Shown one piece after another: positions 13,547-21,522 of a stretch of DNA of 41,923 nucleotides. The position numbers and the translations under genes were made by a program. Location: contig NZ_JAPYPS010000030.1 of the NCBI RefSeq assembly GCF_029937575.1, forward strand, positions 1-41,923, given 5' to 3'. Under the pieces are notes generated by a model. That model worked only from the letters and a program-made list of their open reading frames with translations, searched no databases and was not told the DNA's origin. Within the stretch, counting starts at the first letter, position 1. Each line of letters begins with the position of its first letter. Origin of the DNA: Nocardioides sp. GTDB lineage: Bacteria; Actinomycetota; Actinomycetes; Propionibacteriales; Nocardioidaceae.

Positions 13547-16285
13547 ATGAAGTTCTACCGCGGTAGCGCCGCTGCGGCACGCTCATATGTCGAGGCCGAC
13601 CACTCCCGTGCCGATGACTACTACCTCAGCGAGGGTGCCGGGGTCGCGTCCCGTTTCGTGGTCGATGTGAGCGAATCGGTGAGCCTCACCGTGGGCCAGG
13701 CACCGGATCTCGATGGCGAGACCTACGAGCGGTGGGTCGGCGGGTACGACGTCGACACCGGCGCCGCCAAGGGTCGGCTGCGAGACGATGCGAACGCGTT
13801 GCGGTTCGTCGAGGTCACCGTCAACGGTCCGAAGACCTGGTCGCTGGCGGCCGCTCTGATTCCGGAGATCTCGGCCGCCCTCGATGCCGCGCAGGACCAA
13901 GCGGCCGCCCAGATCATCGGCTGGGTCGCCGAGCACGCCACAACGAGGGTCGGGCCGCGTGGGCGTCAGGTCCAGGTGCCCGTCGAACAGCTCGAGGCTG
14001 CGGTGATCCGTCATCACACCTCGCGTGCTGGTGACCCGCACCGCCACCTGCACCTGCAGATCAACGCCCGCGTCTTCGCCAAGAATGCGTGGCGCGGCAT
14101 CCATTCGGTCGGGGCGCGGGACTCGTTGGAGGCGATCAACGGGATCGGGCATGCAGCGGTCGTCACCGACCCCGGGTTCCGGGCAGCACTCGCGGCCCAT
14201 GGGTTCTCCCTCGACTCACCCACCGGCGAGATTGCCGAGCTGGCTGCGTACGCGGGGCGGTTCAGTGCTCGGGCGGCGCAGATCGGCCGCAACGTCGAGG
14301 CCTTCGAGGCGTCGTGGCGTGCGGCGCACCCCGGCCAGGAACCCGGACCGAAGCTCCGGCGGACCTGGGACCGTCGGGCGTGGTCCCAAGCGCGACCCGA
14401 CAAGGTGATCCCGACCGATGGGGCGGCGATGGTTGCGGCGTGGAACGACGAGTTGCGCGCGCTCGGGTACCGCGCCAGGTCAGCACCGGTCAGGCGCATG
14501 TCGGTCGCGACGCCGAGTGTGGGAGGCCTGGATCGTGACGCGGGTGTCGAGGTGGTGCTGACGCGGTTGGGGGCGAGGAGGTCGGCGTGGAACGCAGCCG
14601 ATGTCCGGGGGCAGGTCGAGCAGTGGATCGCCGCGACCGGGATTGTGGTCGAGGCTGCGGTGCGGATCGAGCTGGCCGAAGACCTCACCGCCCGCGCCCT
14701 GTCTGCGTGCACCCCGTTGCTGGACCGTGACGACGTCCCGGAGCACGTCCGGGCCCTGTCCTCCCCGCAGGCGATCGGGGTCGAGGACCGCATCACCGAG
14801 CTGCTGGGGGTGCTGGCCCACAGCCGCGGATCGGACGCCGACCTCGACCCGCGGGTGAGCGCAGGCCTTGACCCGGCACAGCAGAACGCCGTCGCTGCCC
14901 TGACGGGCACCAAGAACCTCCTCGTCATCGAGGGTGCAGCCGGGTCCGGAAAGACCACCACCCACACCGCCACCAAGACAGCACTCGCGTCGCAGGGGCG
15001 TCAGATGACTGTCGTGACACCGACCCTGAAAGCCGCCGAGGTCGCAGCCGCTGAGATCGACGCCCCCGCGTTCTCCGCGGCGTGGTTGGTGCATCAGTGG
15101 GGGTGGCGCTGGGACGGCGACGGCCACTGGTCCCAGGAGTTCCAGGTCCCCACCGACCCCGCAGCACACCTCGACCTGGGCGACCTGCTGGTCATCGATG
15201 AGGCCGGGATGCTCGACCAGGACACCGCCCGAGCTCTGCTCGAGGTCGCCCAGGAGTCTCAGGTGCGGGTCGCGTTCCTGGGGGATCCTCACCAGCTTCC
15301 CGCGGTCGGGCGTGGTGGGGTCCTCGACCTCGCCACCCAACACGCTGGGGCTGATGCGACGGTGTGCCTCAACGTGGTGCACCGCTTCGCCGACCCGACC
15401 TATGCCGACCTCAGCGTCGCAATGCGCCGCGGTGACCCGGTCTTCGATGAGCTCTGGGAGGACGGCCACATCGTCCTGCACCCCAGCGAGGCCGAACGGA
15501 CCCAGATGATCGCTGCCGAGGCCGCGGAGGCGATCCTGACCGGTCACACCAGTAGGGCGCTGATGGCTGACACCCGTGAGCAGGTCGCCGCCCTGAACGC
15601 CGCGATCCGAGACCGCCTCGTCGCAGCCGGTCTTGTGGATGACCACACGGTGGTGACGACCCGGGCCGGGGAGCGGCTCGGGGTCGGTGACCGGGTCGCG
15701 ACCCGACGCAACGACGTCCAGTACGGGCTGGCGAACCGTCAGAGGTGGACCATCACCGCCATCACCCCAGCCACCGGCTACGTCCTCACGACCTCGAAAG
15801 ACGATGGCCCGGCCCTGGAGCTGACCCTGCGTAACGACCACGGCATCACCCGACAGGTGCCGTCCTGGTACGCCCAGGCATGGGTCGAGTCGGCCTACGC
15901 CACCACCGTCTACGGCGCCCAAGGTGAGACCACCCCCGTCGGGCACCTCGTCCTAGGACCAGGCACCACCGCAGCATCTGCCTACGTCGGCATGACCCGC
16001 GGGCGGCACGACAACACCGCCCACGTCATCGCCGAGACCCCCGCACAAGCCCGGACCATGTGGGAAGGCGCCTGCTCACGCGAGCGGGCTGACCTCGGCG
16101 TCGCCCACGCCCGACTTCAAGCCCTCGATGACATCGACCGCTACGGCCCCATCGGACACCCCTCGGTCAAGAAGGTCGCGCGGCAACCAGAGACCGGGCG
16201 CAAACGTGCCCTCGACCCTGCCCACGACACCGTGCCCAGTCGTTCGCCGAGCTCCTCGAGGTCTGGTCCCAGCATCGGGTTCTGA
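13547..16285 (+). CDS. MobF-family relaxase with C-terminal RecD/TraI-like helicase
   Basis: From ATG 13547 the protein has 912 residues. The N-terminal TrwC-type relaxase has candidate nicking tyrosines at 14, 25 and 26 and the three-histidine metal site in DPHRHLHLQINARVF (His165, 167, 169). A superfamily-1 helicase follows: Walker A EGAAGSGKTTT near 462-472, Walker B LLVIDEAGML near 548, and the late motif AYATTVYGAQGET. It would nick the element at oriT, stay covalently bound to the 5' end and unwind the strand for transfer through another element's secretion channel. Actinobacterial MobF proteins are often longer, so the C-terminus may be shortened. In-frame upstream GTG codons (near 13526) are alternative starts. 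Confidence 0.9.
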   Translation: MKFYRGSAAAARSYVEADHSRADDYYLSEGAGVASRFVVDVSESVSLTVGQAPDLDGETYERWVGGYDVDTGAAKGRLRDDANALRFVEVTVNGPKTWSLAAALIPEISAALDAAQDQAAAQIIGWVAEHATTRVGPRGRQVQVPVEQLEAAVIRHHTSRAGDPHRHLHLQINARVFAKNAWRGIHSVGARDSLEAINGIGHAAVVTDPGFRAALAAHGFSLDSPTGEIAELAAYAGRFSARAAQIGRNVEAFEASWRAAHPGQEPGPKLRRTWDRRAWSQARPDKVIPTDGAAMVAAWNDELRALGYRARSAPVRRMSVATPSVGGLDRDAGVEVVLTRLGARRSAWNAADVRGQVEQWIAATGIVVEAAVRIELAEDLTARALSACTPLLDRDDVPEHVRALSSPQAIGVEDRITELLGVLAHSRGSDADLDPRVSAGLDPAQQNAVAALTGTKNLLVIEGAAGSGKTTTHTATKTALASQGRQMTVVTPTLKAAEVAAAEIDAPAFSAAWLVHQWGWRWDGDGHWSQEFQVPTDPAAHLDLGDLLVIDEAGMLDQDTARALLEVAQESQVRVAFLGDPHQLPAVGRGGVLDLATQHAGADATVCLNVVHRFADPTYADLSVAMRRGDPVFDELWEDGHIVLHPSEAERTQMIAAEAAEAILTGHTSRALMADTREQVAALNAAIRDRLVAAGLVDDHTVVTTRAGERLGVGDRVATRRNDVQYGLANRQRWTITAITPATGYVLTTSKDDGPALELTLRNDHGITRQVPSWYAQAWVESAYATTVYGAQGETTPVGHLVLGPGTTAASAYVGMTRGRHDNTAHVIAETPAQARTMWEGACSRERADLGVAHARLQALDDIDRYGPIGHPSVKKVARQPETGRKRALDPAHDTVPSRSPSSSRSGPSIGF

Positions 16286-16544
16286 CCCGCCCGCGGTCGG
16301 GAAGCCCGCTTTTCGGGCCCGGCCGGCAAATTCGTCGAAAGTTTTTTCACCTGTTGGACGGGCGGTCGCTGACCTGCACAAACAGCACCGAGGGGCCATC
16401 GCCCGTCCTGCGCCCGTCCCCGGACGGGCGCACCCAGGAGGGGCGTTTATTGGTGCGCACCGTGAGGAGAGTTGACCCAGCAGTGTCCACTCAGGGCCAA
16501 TCGTGCGCTTGCAGTAGACCCAACCACATTCAAGGAGCCGTCCC
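16286..16544. other. Structured intergenic region between relaxase and excisionase
   Basis: A short hairpin (16304-16308 with 16314-16318) is followed 20 bases later by a T-run (about 16340-16345), a likely terminator for the relaxase gene. A perfect 10-bp stem with a 2-base spacer (16410-16419 with 16422-16431) contains the GGACGGGCG unit, also present near 16356. A GGTGCGCACC palindrome is at about 16452-16461. The excisionase ribosome site GGAG is at the end. Confidence 0.5.
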
Positions 16545-16871
16545 ATGACCAGCCAGCCCCACCCCGACCAATCCACCCCCGAGGAGTACCTGCGCCGCCT
16601 CACCGAAGGCGACGAGATCCTCTACCTCAAGGAAGCCGCGGCCCTGGTCCGCAAATCCGAAGGCACCATGCGCTACTACCGCCACCTGGGGATCGGCCCC
16701 CGAAGTTTCCGCCACGGCCGCAACGTCGCCTACTGGAAGATCGACCTCGTCCTCTGGCTGGCCGAGGAGGCCGCACAACCAGCCGGCCGCTCCGACGGTG
16801 CCCACGCGCACGCCCGTCCACAGGTAGGCCGGTCGAGCAGGACTACAACCCGGACCCGCGAGACAGAGTGA
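16545..16871 (+). CDS. Helix-turn-helix protein, probable excisionase
   Basis: This 108-residue protein has a MerR-like/HTH_17 winged helix at residues about 25-75: ILYLKEAAALVRKSEGTMRYYRHLGIGP, then GRNVAYWKIDLVLWL. This is the standard layout of small recombination directionality factors encoded just before actinobacterial integrases. The tail (76-108) is polar and low in complexity. The integrase starts 36 bases downstream, so they are probably co-transcribed. Its likely job is to bend attachment-site DNA and drive excision; a purely regulatory role is possible. Confidence 0.85.
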   Translation: MTSQPHPDQSTPEEYLRRLTEGDEILYLKEAAALVRKSEGTMRYYRHLGIGPRSFRHGRNVAYWKIDLVLWLAEEAAQPAGRSDGAHAHARPQVGRSSRTTTRTRETE

Positions 16872-16906
16872 GCCATGGCCTGGAGCAGTGAGACAGGGAG
16901 CTAGCC

Positions 16907-18067
16907 ATGGGTTGGGTATGGAAGCAAGACCAAGCGTGGCGCGGCGCGTATCGCGACGAGGCCGGCACCCAGCACACGAAGTCGTTCAAACGGCAGACCG
17001 ACGCCAAGCGATGGGTCGCCACCGAAGAAGCAAAGGTCGTCCGCGGCGACTGGGTCAACCCCGCAGCAGGCAAGGTCACCTTCTCGGCCTTCTACGCAGA
17101 CTGGGCACCGCGCCAGGTCTGGCTCTCGTCCACGCGCGAGAACGCTGACCTAGCTGTCGCAGGCACTACGTTCGGCGAGATGCCTCTGCGCTCGATCCGT
17201 CGCTCCCACGTCGAGGCGTGGGTCAAGCGGATGAGCGCCGTTCTGGCCCCGACGACGATCGACACGCGAGTCACCATCGTGCGCGGCGTGTTCCGTGCAG
17301 CGGTCGCGGATCGCCTCATCTCCTCTGACCCGACCACCGGTGTCGTGTTGCCGCGCAAACGCAAAGCCGAGGCAGCCATGGGCCTGCCGACCAACGCCGA
17401 GGTCGCTCTGCTGCTCAATGCCGCAGAGCCCCCCAACCGGCCTCGGTCCCGACCTGGCTTCACCGCCTACGTCGCTCTCTGCGCCTTCGCAGGACTCCGT
17501 CGGGGCGAGGCGCTGGGCGTCCAGGTAGGCGACATCGACTTTCTCGCTCGTACCCTGCGCGTCGCCCGTCAGATCCAGCGAGCCAAGGCGGAGGACATCA
17601 GGGCCGGAAGGAACCTCGTGGAGGCGGTCGCCGGGATCACCGTGCTTACCCGAGCCCCCAAGTACGAATCCGAGCGAACGATCTATCTGCCGGATGAACT
17701 GGTCGCGATCCTGGCTGAGCACGTCAGCCAACACACTCCCGTTGGCAAGCCGTTACGCTGGTTCTTCGACGAAGGCGGCAAGCCCTGGCACGACAACCTC
17801 GTCGACTACCGATGGCGCTCGACACGGACCGACGCGGGACTCGCGTTCAAGCTCCACGAGCTGAGGCACTACTTCGCCAGCGGCCTCATCGCCGCCGGGT
17901 GCGACGTCGTCACCGTACAGCGCGCGATGGGCCACGCCTCGGCCACTACAACGCTGAACACGTATGCCCACCTCTGGCCGAGCGCCGAAGACAAGACGCG
18001 CGCGGCTGTATCCGGGATGGTGGCCGCAGCGCTTGCTGCTACGGCTCGGGTCAAGGGGCAGGCCTGA
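16907..18067 (+). CDS. Tyrosine recombinase / integrase
   Basis: This 386-residue protein has an N-terminal arm-binding segment (about 1-55, AYRDEAGTQHTKSFKRQTDAKRWV), a SAM-like core-binding domain (about 57-145), and a catalytic domain. The full catalytic set is visible: Arg198 in GLRRGE, His317 and Arg320 in HELRH, His343 in GHAS, and Tyr353 in NTYAHLW. It should recombine the 18-base core at the menB end, using the tandem GCCACA repeats as arm sites. The ATG at 16907 follows AGGGAGC. The gene appears complete and active. Confidence 0.95.
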   Translation: MGWVWKQDQAWRGAYRDEAGTQHTKSFKRQTDAKRWVATEEAKVVRGDWVNPAAGKVTFSAFYADWAPRQVWLSSTRENADLAVAGTTFGEMPLRSIRRSHVEAWVKRMSAVLAPTTIDTRVTIVRGVFRAAVADRLISSDPTTGVVLPRKRKAEAAMGLPTNAEVALLLNAAEPPNRPRSRPGFTAYVALCAFAGLRRGEALGVQVGDIDFLARTLRVARQIQRAKAEDIRAGRNLVEAVAGITVLTRAPKYESERTIYLPDELVAILAEHVSQHTPVGKPLRWFFDEGGKPWHDNLVDYRWRSTRTDAGLAFKLHELRHYFASGLIAAGCDVVTVQRAMGHASATTTLNTYAHLWPSAEDKTRAAVSGMVAAALAATARVKGQA

Positions 18068-18091
18068 GGGCCTTGCACCCAGTCCGATCCA

Positions 18092-18607
18092 TCAGGCCGC
18101 GAGGAGGCGGCCGACGTTGACTCCGACTTTGCTGCCCGACTTGGTTGCCGCAAAGACTACGCCAGCCACCGTCAGAGCCGCCGCGAGAGTGACCCCGAGC
18201 CGCTTGTCCAACTGCTCCGAGAGGAACCTCTTGTTTTCGGTGTCCTTCAGGTGGGCCCGCTCGTGCACGTCGCGAATCTCGTCAAGAACGCGCAACCGCT
18301 CCTCTGAGCTCAGGTCCCTGTCGAGTTCGCTTCTTAGTGTTGCAAGGACCGCGAGGTCGATCTTGTGGACCATCTCCATGCTGCTTGCGTTCGACGCGAC
18401 CAGGCCGTCGAAGGCCGACGCAGCGTCGTCGATTGCCAGTTTGGCGAAGGCCGTGACTTCGGGGATCTGACCGACGAGCTGCAGAGCCACCTCGCTATCG
18501 ATCTCCGGAATCGCTGCCAAGAACCGCAGGAACGTGTCCTTCGAGAGATTCCTCCACGACTCAATCCCGAGAACCTCCTTCACCTCGATTTCGTTGCTGT
18601 ACCGCAT
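18092..18607 (-). CDS. Uncharacterised C-terminally membrane-anchored helical protein
   Basis: From ATG 18607 the product has 171 residues. The N-terminal half is helical (WRNLSKDTFLRFLAAIPEI, VALQLVGQIPEVTAFAKLAI), followed by a charged region (about 90-135, coiled-coil-like). A single hydrophobic helix (about 137-155) is next, then a short basic tail. Topology suggests a soluble domain tethered to the membrane by its C-terminus. I do not know a function. It is divergent from the XRE-membrane fusion gene across a palindromic operator, so the two probably form one regulated module inside the mobile element. It converges with the integrase gene 24 bases away. Confidence 0.75.
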   Translation of the reverse strand: MRYSNEIEVKEVLGIESWRNLSKDTFLRFLAAIPEIDSEVALQLVGQIPEVTAFAKLAIDDAASAFDGLVASNASSMEMVHKIDLAVLATLRSELDRDLSSEERLRVLDEIRDVHERAHLKDTENKRFLSEQLDKRLGVTLAAALTVAGVVFAATKSGSKVGVNVGRLLAA

Positions 18608-18660
18608 GTTTCCGCCTGCTTCCTTCGCTAGTTGACGCCGACCCAATTAGTCGGCTTGAG

Positions 18661-18684
18661 TAGAACTTAGTTCACTAAATTCTA
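18661..18684. promoter_or_regulatory. Palindromic operator between the divergent membrane protein and XRE genes
   Basis: TAGAACTTAG and CTAAATTCTA (18661-18670 and 18675-18684) form an inverted repeat with 9 of 10 matches around TTCA. It lies in the most AT-rich stretch of the element, between divergent starts at 18607 and 18727. It is the natural target for the XRE protein. Confidence 0.65.
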
Positions 18685-18726
18685 CAGTGTCAATGCAAGA
18701 TCGAGTCCCCGGGCTATGCTGTGCCA

Positions 18727-19920
18727 ATGGCGGACTACTCATTGGAAGCTCTTGGTCATGTGGTGAAGCGTCTCCGGCGCGAAAAGGGCCTCACACAAGA
18801 GGAATTGGGCCACGCCGCTGAATACGGCAAAGGCGCTGGTGTCTCGATCTCCAGGCTCGAAAACGGGCGGCTGGAGCCAACGGACAAGTTCGCGGGCATT
18901 GCTCATGCGCTCGGCCTCAGCGTCTACGAGCTGCGGGCGCGAGCAGCACACGAGACCGCCGCGCTTCAGACTGCCTCCGCTGATGGTGCACGGACACACG
19001 ATGTCCGAGTCGCGGCGATCTTGCATGCGAGTGAGCGGAGAAGGCAGCTAGCCCCCGCGCTCGATGCCTTCAACGACGCTCGCCAAGTCGCCGAGACCAA
19101 CTTCTTGATGAAGCTTCGAAACGCCGCGACCCTTGTGGTCGACGCGCCTCCGCACGACGAGACTCATCTCGGGCAAGGGAGCGAGGCACCATCAGACGAG
19201 GCGGAGGCCGAAGCGTCCTTCCAACTCAGGTTCACTCAGTACGGCGTGTCCAAGGCGCTGGCCGAGCCAGACGGCGGCGCTGCCGCTGGCGGTGTAGTAG
19301 GCGGCGCTGCGGCGTACCTCGCGTTTACAGAGGCTGTAGCCCTTGGAACCGCGCCGCTGGGCGCTAGCATCCCGCGCCTCGCCGCGGCTTCAGCGGCGCT
19401 TAACGGTCTCAGGGCAGCGATGGGAGTTGGGAGGTCAGCGCGTGTCGTCGGCCCGGGTGGCGGAGTGAACCTTCTCACCGCCGTGGCGGCGGGAGCAGTC
19501 GTCGCAACGATTATCGAACGCCAGGCGGCGGCGAAGCACAAACGCAAGGCGCAGGAATCGGCCGCCAAACTAGACGCAGCCGAGGCAGAAATCGCAGCGA
19601 ACCAACCCAACGTCGAGGCGTTGCTTGACGTGATTCCTCGCGCAACCGAACTCCTCGAATACATCGCAGTGCACGCCAGCCACGCACTGACGCGATGGGG
19701 CGGGCTGATCGGCGACGACCCCGTTGGGTGGGTGAAGCTGTCACGGACGGAGCAGCAGAGCTACGACGACTTCGTCGCAGTTGCGGCCGCGCAGCTGTCT
19801 GTGGCCTCCATCGACTTCCAAGAGCTCGCGACGAGCCGAGGCAGCGACTTGGAGCAGGCCACAGCACTGGCAGACCAGATCCTCATACAGTCGCGGCGCG
19901 CGATCACAACGCGCGTTTGA
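18727..19920 (+). CDS. XRE regulator fused to a Gly/Ala-rich hydrophobic domain
   Basis: Taken from ATG 18727 (GTG 18721 is also open) the protein has 397 residues. Residues about 8-70 are an XRE helix-turn-helix (VVKRLRREKGLTQEELG, VSISRLENGR). A helical linker (about 90-135) and an acidic segment (145-165) follow. Next is a long Gly/Ala-rich hydrophobic region (about 180-262) with GGAAAGGVVGGAAAYL and LLTAVAAGAVVATII segments that look membrane-inserting. A basic coiled coil (263-292) and a helical C-terminal domain complete it. A DNA-binding domain joined to a potential membrane-active domain is unusual. It may be a sensor-regulator or a self-repressed effector; neither is shown. The gene ends 50 bases before the right arm sites. 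Confidence 0.8.
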   Translation: MADYSLEALGHVVKRLRREKGLTQEELGHAAEYGKGAGVSISRLENGRLEPTDKFAGIAHALGLSVYELRARAAHETAALQTASADGARTHDVRVAAILHASERRRQLAPALDAFNDARQVAETNFLMKLRNAATLVVDAPPHDETHLGQGSEAPSDEAEAEASFQLRFTQYGVSKALAEPDGGAAAGGVVGGAAAYLAFTEAVALGTAPLGASIPRLAAASAALNGLRAAMGVGRSARVVGPGGGVNLLTAVAAGAVVATIIERQAAAKHKRKAQESAAKLDAAEAEIAANQPNVEALLDVIPRATELLEYIAVHASHALTRWGGLIGDDPVGWVKLSRTEQQSYDDFVAVAAAQLSVASIDFQELATSRGSDLEQATALADQILIQSRRAITTRV

Positions 19921-19969
19921 CGCGTCGGCGGCACATGCAGTGCCGGCTAATCGCGCCGACCGAAGCTCT

Positions 19970-19991
19970 TGCCACATCTCTGCCACACTTC
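19970..19991. repeat. Candidate integrase arm-type sites, right end
   Basis: TGCCACATCTC and TGCCACACTTC are tandem 11-base units ending 39 bases before the right core, in the same orientation and spacing as the pair at 9777-9798. Confidence 0.65.
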
Positions 19992-20030
19992 AACCACCAA
20001 CAGGCCTCTGAACTGCGCAAACCGCCCAAC

Positions 20031-20048
20031 TCAGTAGTACCAGGGGAA
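20031..20048. repeat. attR: 18-base core that restores the menB 3' end
   Basis: Identical to 9653-9670. On the minus strand it encodes the final FPWYY and stop of menB. Flanking bases differ on both sides (T versus C before, G versus C after), which defines the repeat as exactly 18 bases. Confidence 0.88.
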
Positions 20049-20966
20049 CGGAGACCAGTCCGGCTCCCGCTTCTCGAGGAACTGGTCGCGCCCCTCGGCC
20101 GCCTCGTCGGTCATGTAGGCCAGGCGGGTCGTCTCGCCGGCGAAGATCTGCTGGCCGACGAGGCCGTCGTCGATGGCGTTGAACGAGTACTTCAGCATCC
20201 GCTGTGCGGTGGGCGACTTGCCGTTGATCTTGCGTCCCCAGTCGAGGGCGGTCGCCTCGAGCTCGGCGTGGGCGACCGAGCGGTTGACGGTGCCCATCCG
20301 GACGCCGTCGTCGGCGGAGTACTCGTCGCCGAGGAAGAAGATCTCGCGGGCGAACTTCTGGCCGACCTGACGGGCGAGGTACGCCGAGCCGAAGCCGCCG
20401 TCGAAGGAGCCGACGTCGGCGTCGGTCTGCTTGAAGCGCGCCTCCTCGGTGCTGGCCAGGGTCAGGTCGCACACGACGTGGAGGCTGTGGCCGCCACCGG
20501 CGGTCCAGCCGGGCACCACGCAGATCACGATCTTCGGCATGAAGCGGATCAGCCGCTGGCACTCGAGGATGTGCAGCCGCCCCAGCTTGGCCGCGTCGAT
20601 GGGGTTCGGGGGCGCCCCGGCGTCGTCGTGCCCGGCGGTCTCGTACTGGTAGCCGGCGCGTCCGCGGATCCGCTGGTCGCCCCCCGTGCAGAACGCCCAC
20701 TTGCCGTTCTTGGCACTGGGCCCGTTGCCGGTGAGGATCACGCAGCCGACGTCGGCGGAGACGCGGGCGTGCTCGAGGGTGCGCAGCAGCTCGTCGACGG
20801 TGTGCGGGCGGAACGCGTTGAGCACGTCGGGCCGGTCGAAGGCGATCCGGACCGTCCCGTGCTCCCTCGCGCGGTGGTAGGTGAGGTCGGTGAGGTCCTC
20901 GAACCCGGGCACGACGTCCCAGGCGGCAACGTCGAATGTCTCGGAAACGCCCTCGATAGCACTCAT
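20031..20966 (-). CDS. menB: 1,4-dihydroxy-2-naphthoyl-CoA synthase
   Basis: This 311-residue crotonase-fold enzyme converts O-succinylbenzoyl-CoA to dihydroxynaphthoyl-CoA in menaquinone synthesis. Family marks are DRPDVLNAFRPHTVDEL (44-60), KNGKWAFCTGGDQRIRG with the oxyanion-hole region (86-102), PGWTAGGGHSLHVVCDLTLAS (152-172), the TDADVGSFDGGFGS segment (181-194) and the C-terminal SPFPWYY. The frame is open far upstream, but ATG 20966 gives the normal length. The last six codons are supplied by the integrative element's right core, so the gene survived integration intact. It is divergent from a Ddn-like F420 enzyme gene. No other men genes are in the window. Confidence 0.95.
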   Translation of the reverse strand: MSAIEGVSETFDVAAWDVVPGFEDLTDLTYHRAREHGTVRIAFDRPDVLNAFRPHTVDELLRTLEHARVSADVGCVILTGNGPSAKNGKWAFCTGGDQRIRGRAGYQYETAGHDDAGAPPNPIDAAKLGRLHILECQRLIRFMPKIVICVVPGWTAGGGHSLHVVCDLTLASTEEARFKQTDADVGSFDGGFGSAYLARQVGQKFAREIFFLGDEYSADDGVRMGTVNRSVAHAELEATALDWGRKINGKSPTAQRMLKYSFNAIDDGLVGQQIFAGETTRLAYMTDEAAEGRDQFLEKREPDWSPFPWYY

Positions 20967-21032
20967 GGTCGCTGAGGCTACTGGCCGCCGGCCCGGCGGA
21001 ATCTCCGGCACCACCCGGGCGTTGGGCTCGGC

Positions 21033-21470
21033 ATGACACTTGAAGGCGAGTACGAGCCCAGCCCCAGCGAATGGGTCCGCGACCAGGTCGCGCTCTACGA
21101 GCGCACCGGCGGCGCGGAGGGCAACACCATGCGCGACGTGCCGATCGTCGTGTTCACCTCCCGTGGCGCCAAGTCCGGCAAGCTCCGCAAGACGCCCCTG
21201 ATGCGCGTCGAGCACGACGGCGTCTACGCCGCGGTCGCCTCGCAGGGCGGCGCCCCGGAGCACCCGTCGTGGTACCACAACTTCGTGACCGACCCCCGGG
21301 TCGACGTCCAGGACGGGCCCGAGCCGGGCGAGTACGTCGCCCGCGAGGTCACCGGTCAGGAGCGCTCCGACTGGTGGGCCCGCGCCACCGCCGTGTGGCC
21401 CGACTACGACGACTACCAGGCCAAGACCGACCGGCAGATCCCGGTCTTCGTCCTCGAGCCCCTCACCTGA
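21033..21470 (+). CDS. Ddn-like deazaflavin (F420)-dependent nitroreductase-family protein
   Basis: This 145-residue protein has the split-beta-barrel Ddn fold. Its pattern is [33 protein letters not shown], then [21 protein letters not shown], the standard F420-binding signature (SGKxRxxPL and PxWxxNxxxxP). These enzymes use reduced F420 to reduce quinones or nitro compounds; mycobacterial Ddn reduces menaquinone. The position next to menB suggests a menaquinone link, but the genes are divergent and the connection is inference. A 12-bp hairpin follows the stop. Confidence 0.92.
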   Translation: MTLEGEYEPSPSEWVRDQVALYERTGGAEGNTMRDVPIVVFTSRGAKSGKLRKTPLMRVEHDGVYAAVASQGGAPEHPSWYHNFVTDPRVDVQDGPEPGEYVAREVTGQERSDWWARATAVWPDYDDYQAKTDRQIPVFVLEPLT

Positions 21471-21482
21471 GCCAGCCGTGAG

Positions 21483-21513
21483 ACGACCGTCACCTTCTGC
21501 CGGTGACGGTCGT
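21483..21513 (+). terminator. Hairpin between Ddn-like gene and hydrolase
   Basis: A perfect 12-bp stem (21483-21494 with 21502-21513) with a 7-base loop lies between the Ddn-like stop and the hydrolase ribosome site (GGAGGG at about 21516-21521). It may end the first transcript or modulate read-through. Confidence 0.6.
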
Positions 21514-21522
21514 TGGAGGGTC

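Larger units (their letters stand above)
9653..20048. mobile_element. 10.4-kb integrative and mobilizable element inserted in the 3' end of menB
   Basis: Both ends carry the 18-base core. The right copy restores menB so that its product is unchanged. Between the cores are a MamI-like restriction endonuclease and methyltransferase, two small ORFs, a MobF relaxase, a helix-turn-helix excisionase candidate, a tyrosine integrase, and a membrane protein/XRE pair. No coupling ATPase, type IV secretion protein or replication initiator is present, so transfer would depend on a helper element. The restriction and XRE regions are visibly less GC-rich than the chromosomal flanks. The boundaries rest on sequence seen directly; mobility is inferred. 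Confidence 0.87.

Noticed and set aside
14480..15946. Long minus-strand open frame inside the relaxase gene
   Set aside because: It mirrors the helicase part of the relaxase and has no domain signature or ribosome site.
9653..20048. Full conjugative element
   Set aside because: A relaxase is present, but no coupling protein, VirB4-like ATPase or other secretion gene was found, so autonomous conjugation is not supported.
9600..20100. tRNA gene as the integration target
   Set aside because: No tRNA-like cloverleaf was found at either end; the duplicated sequence is the coding end of menB.
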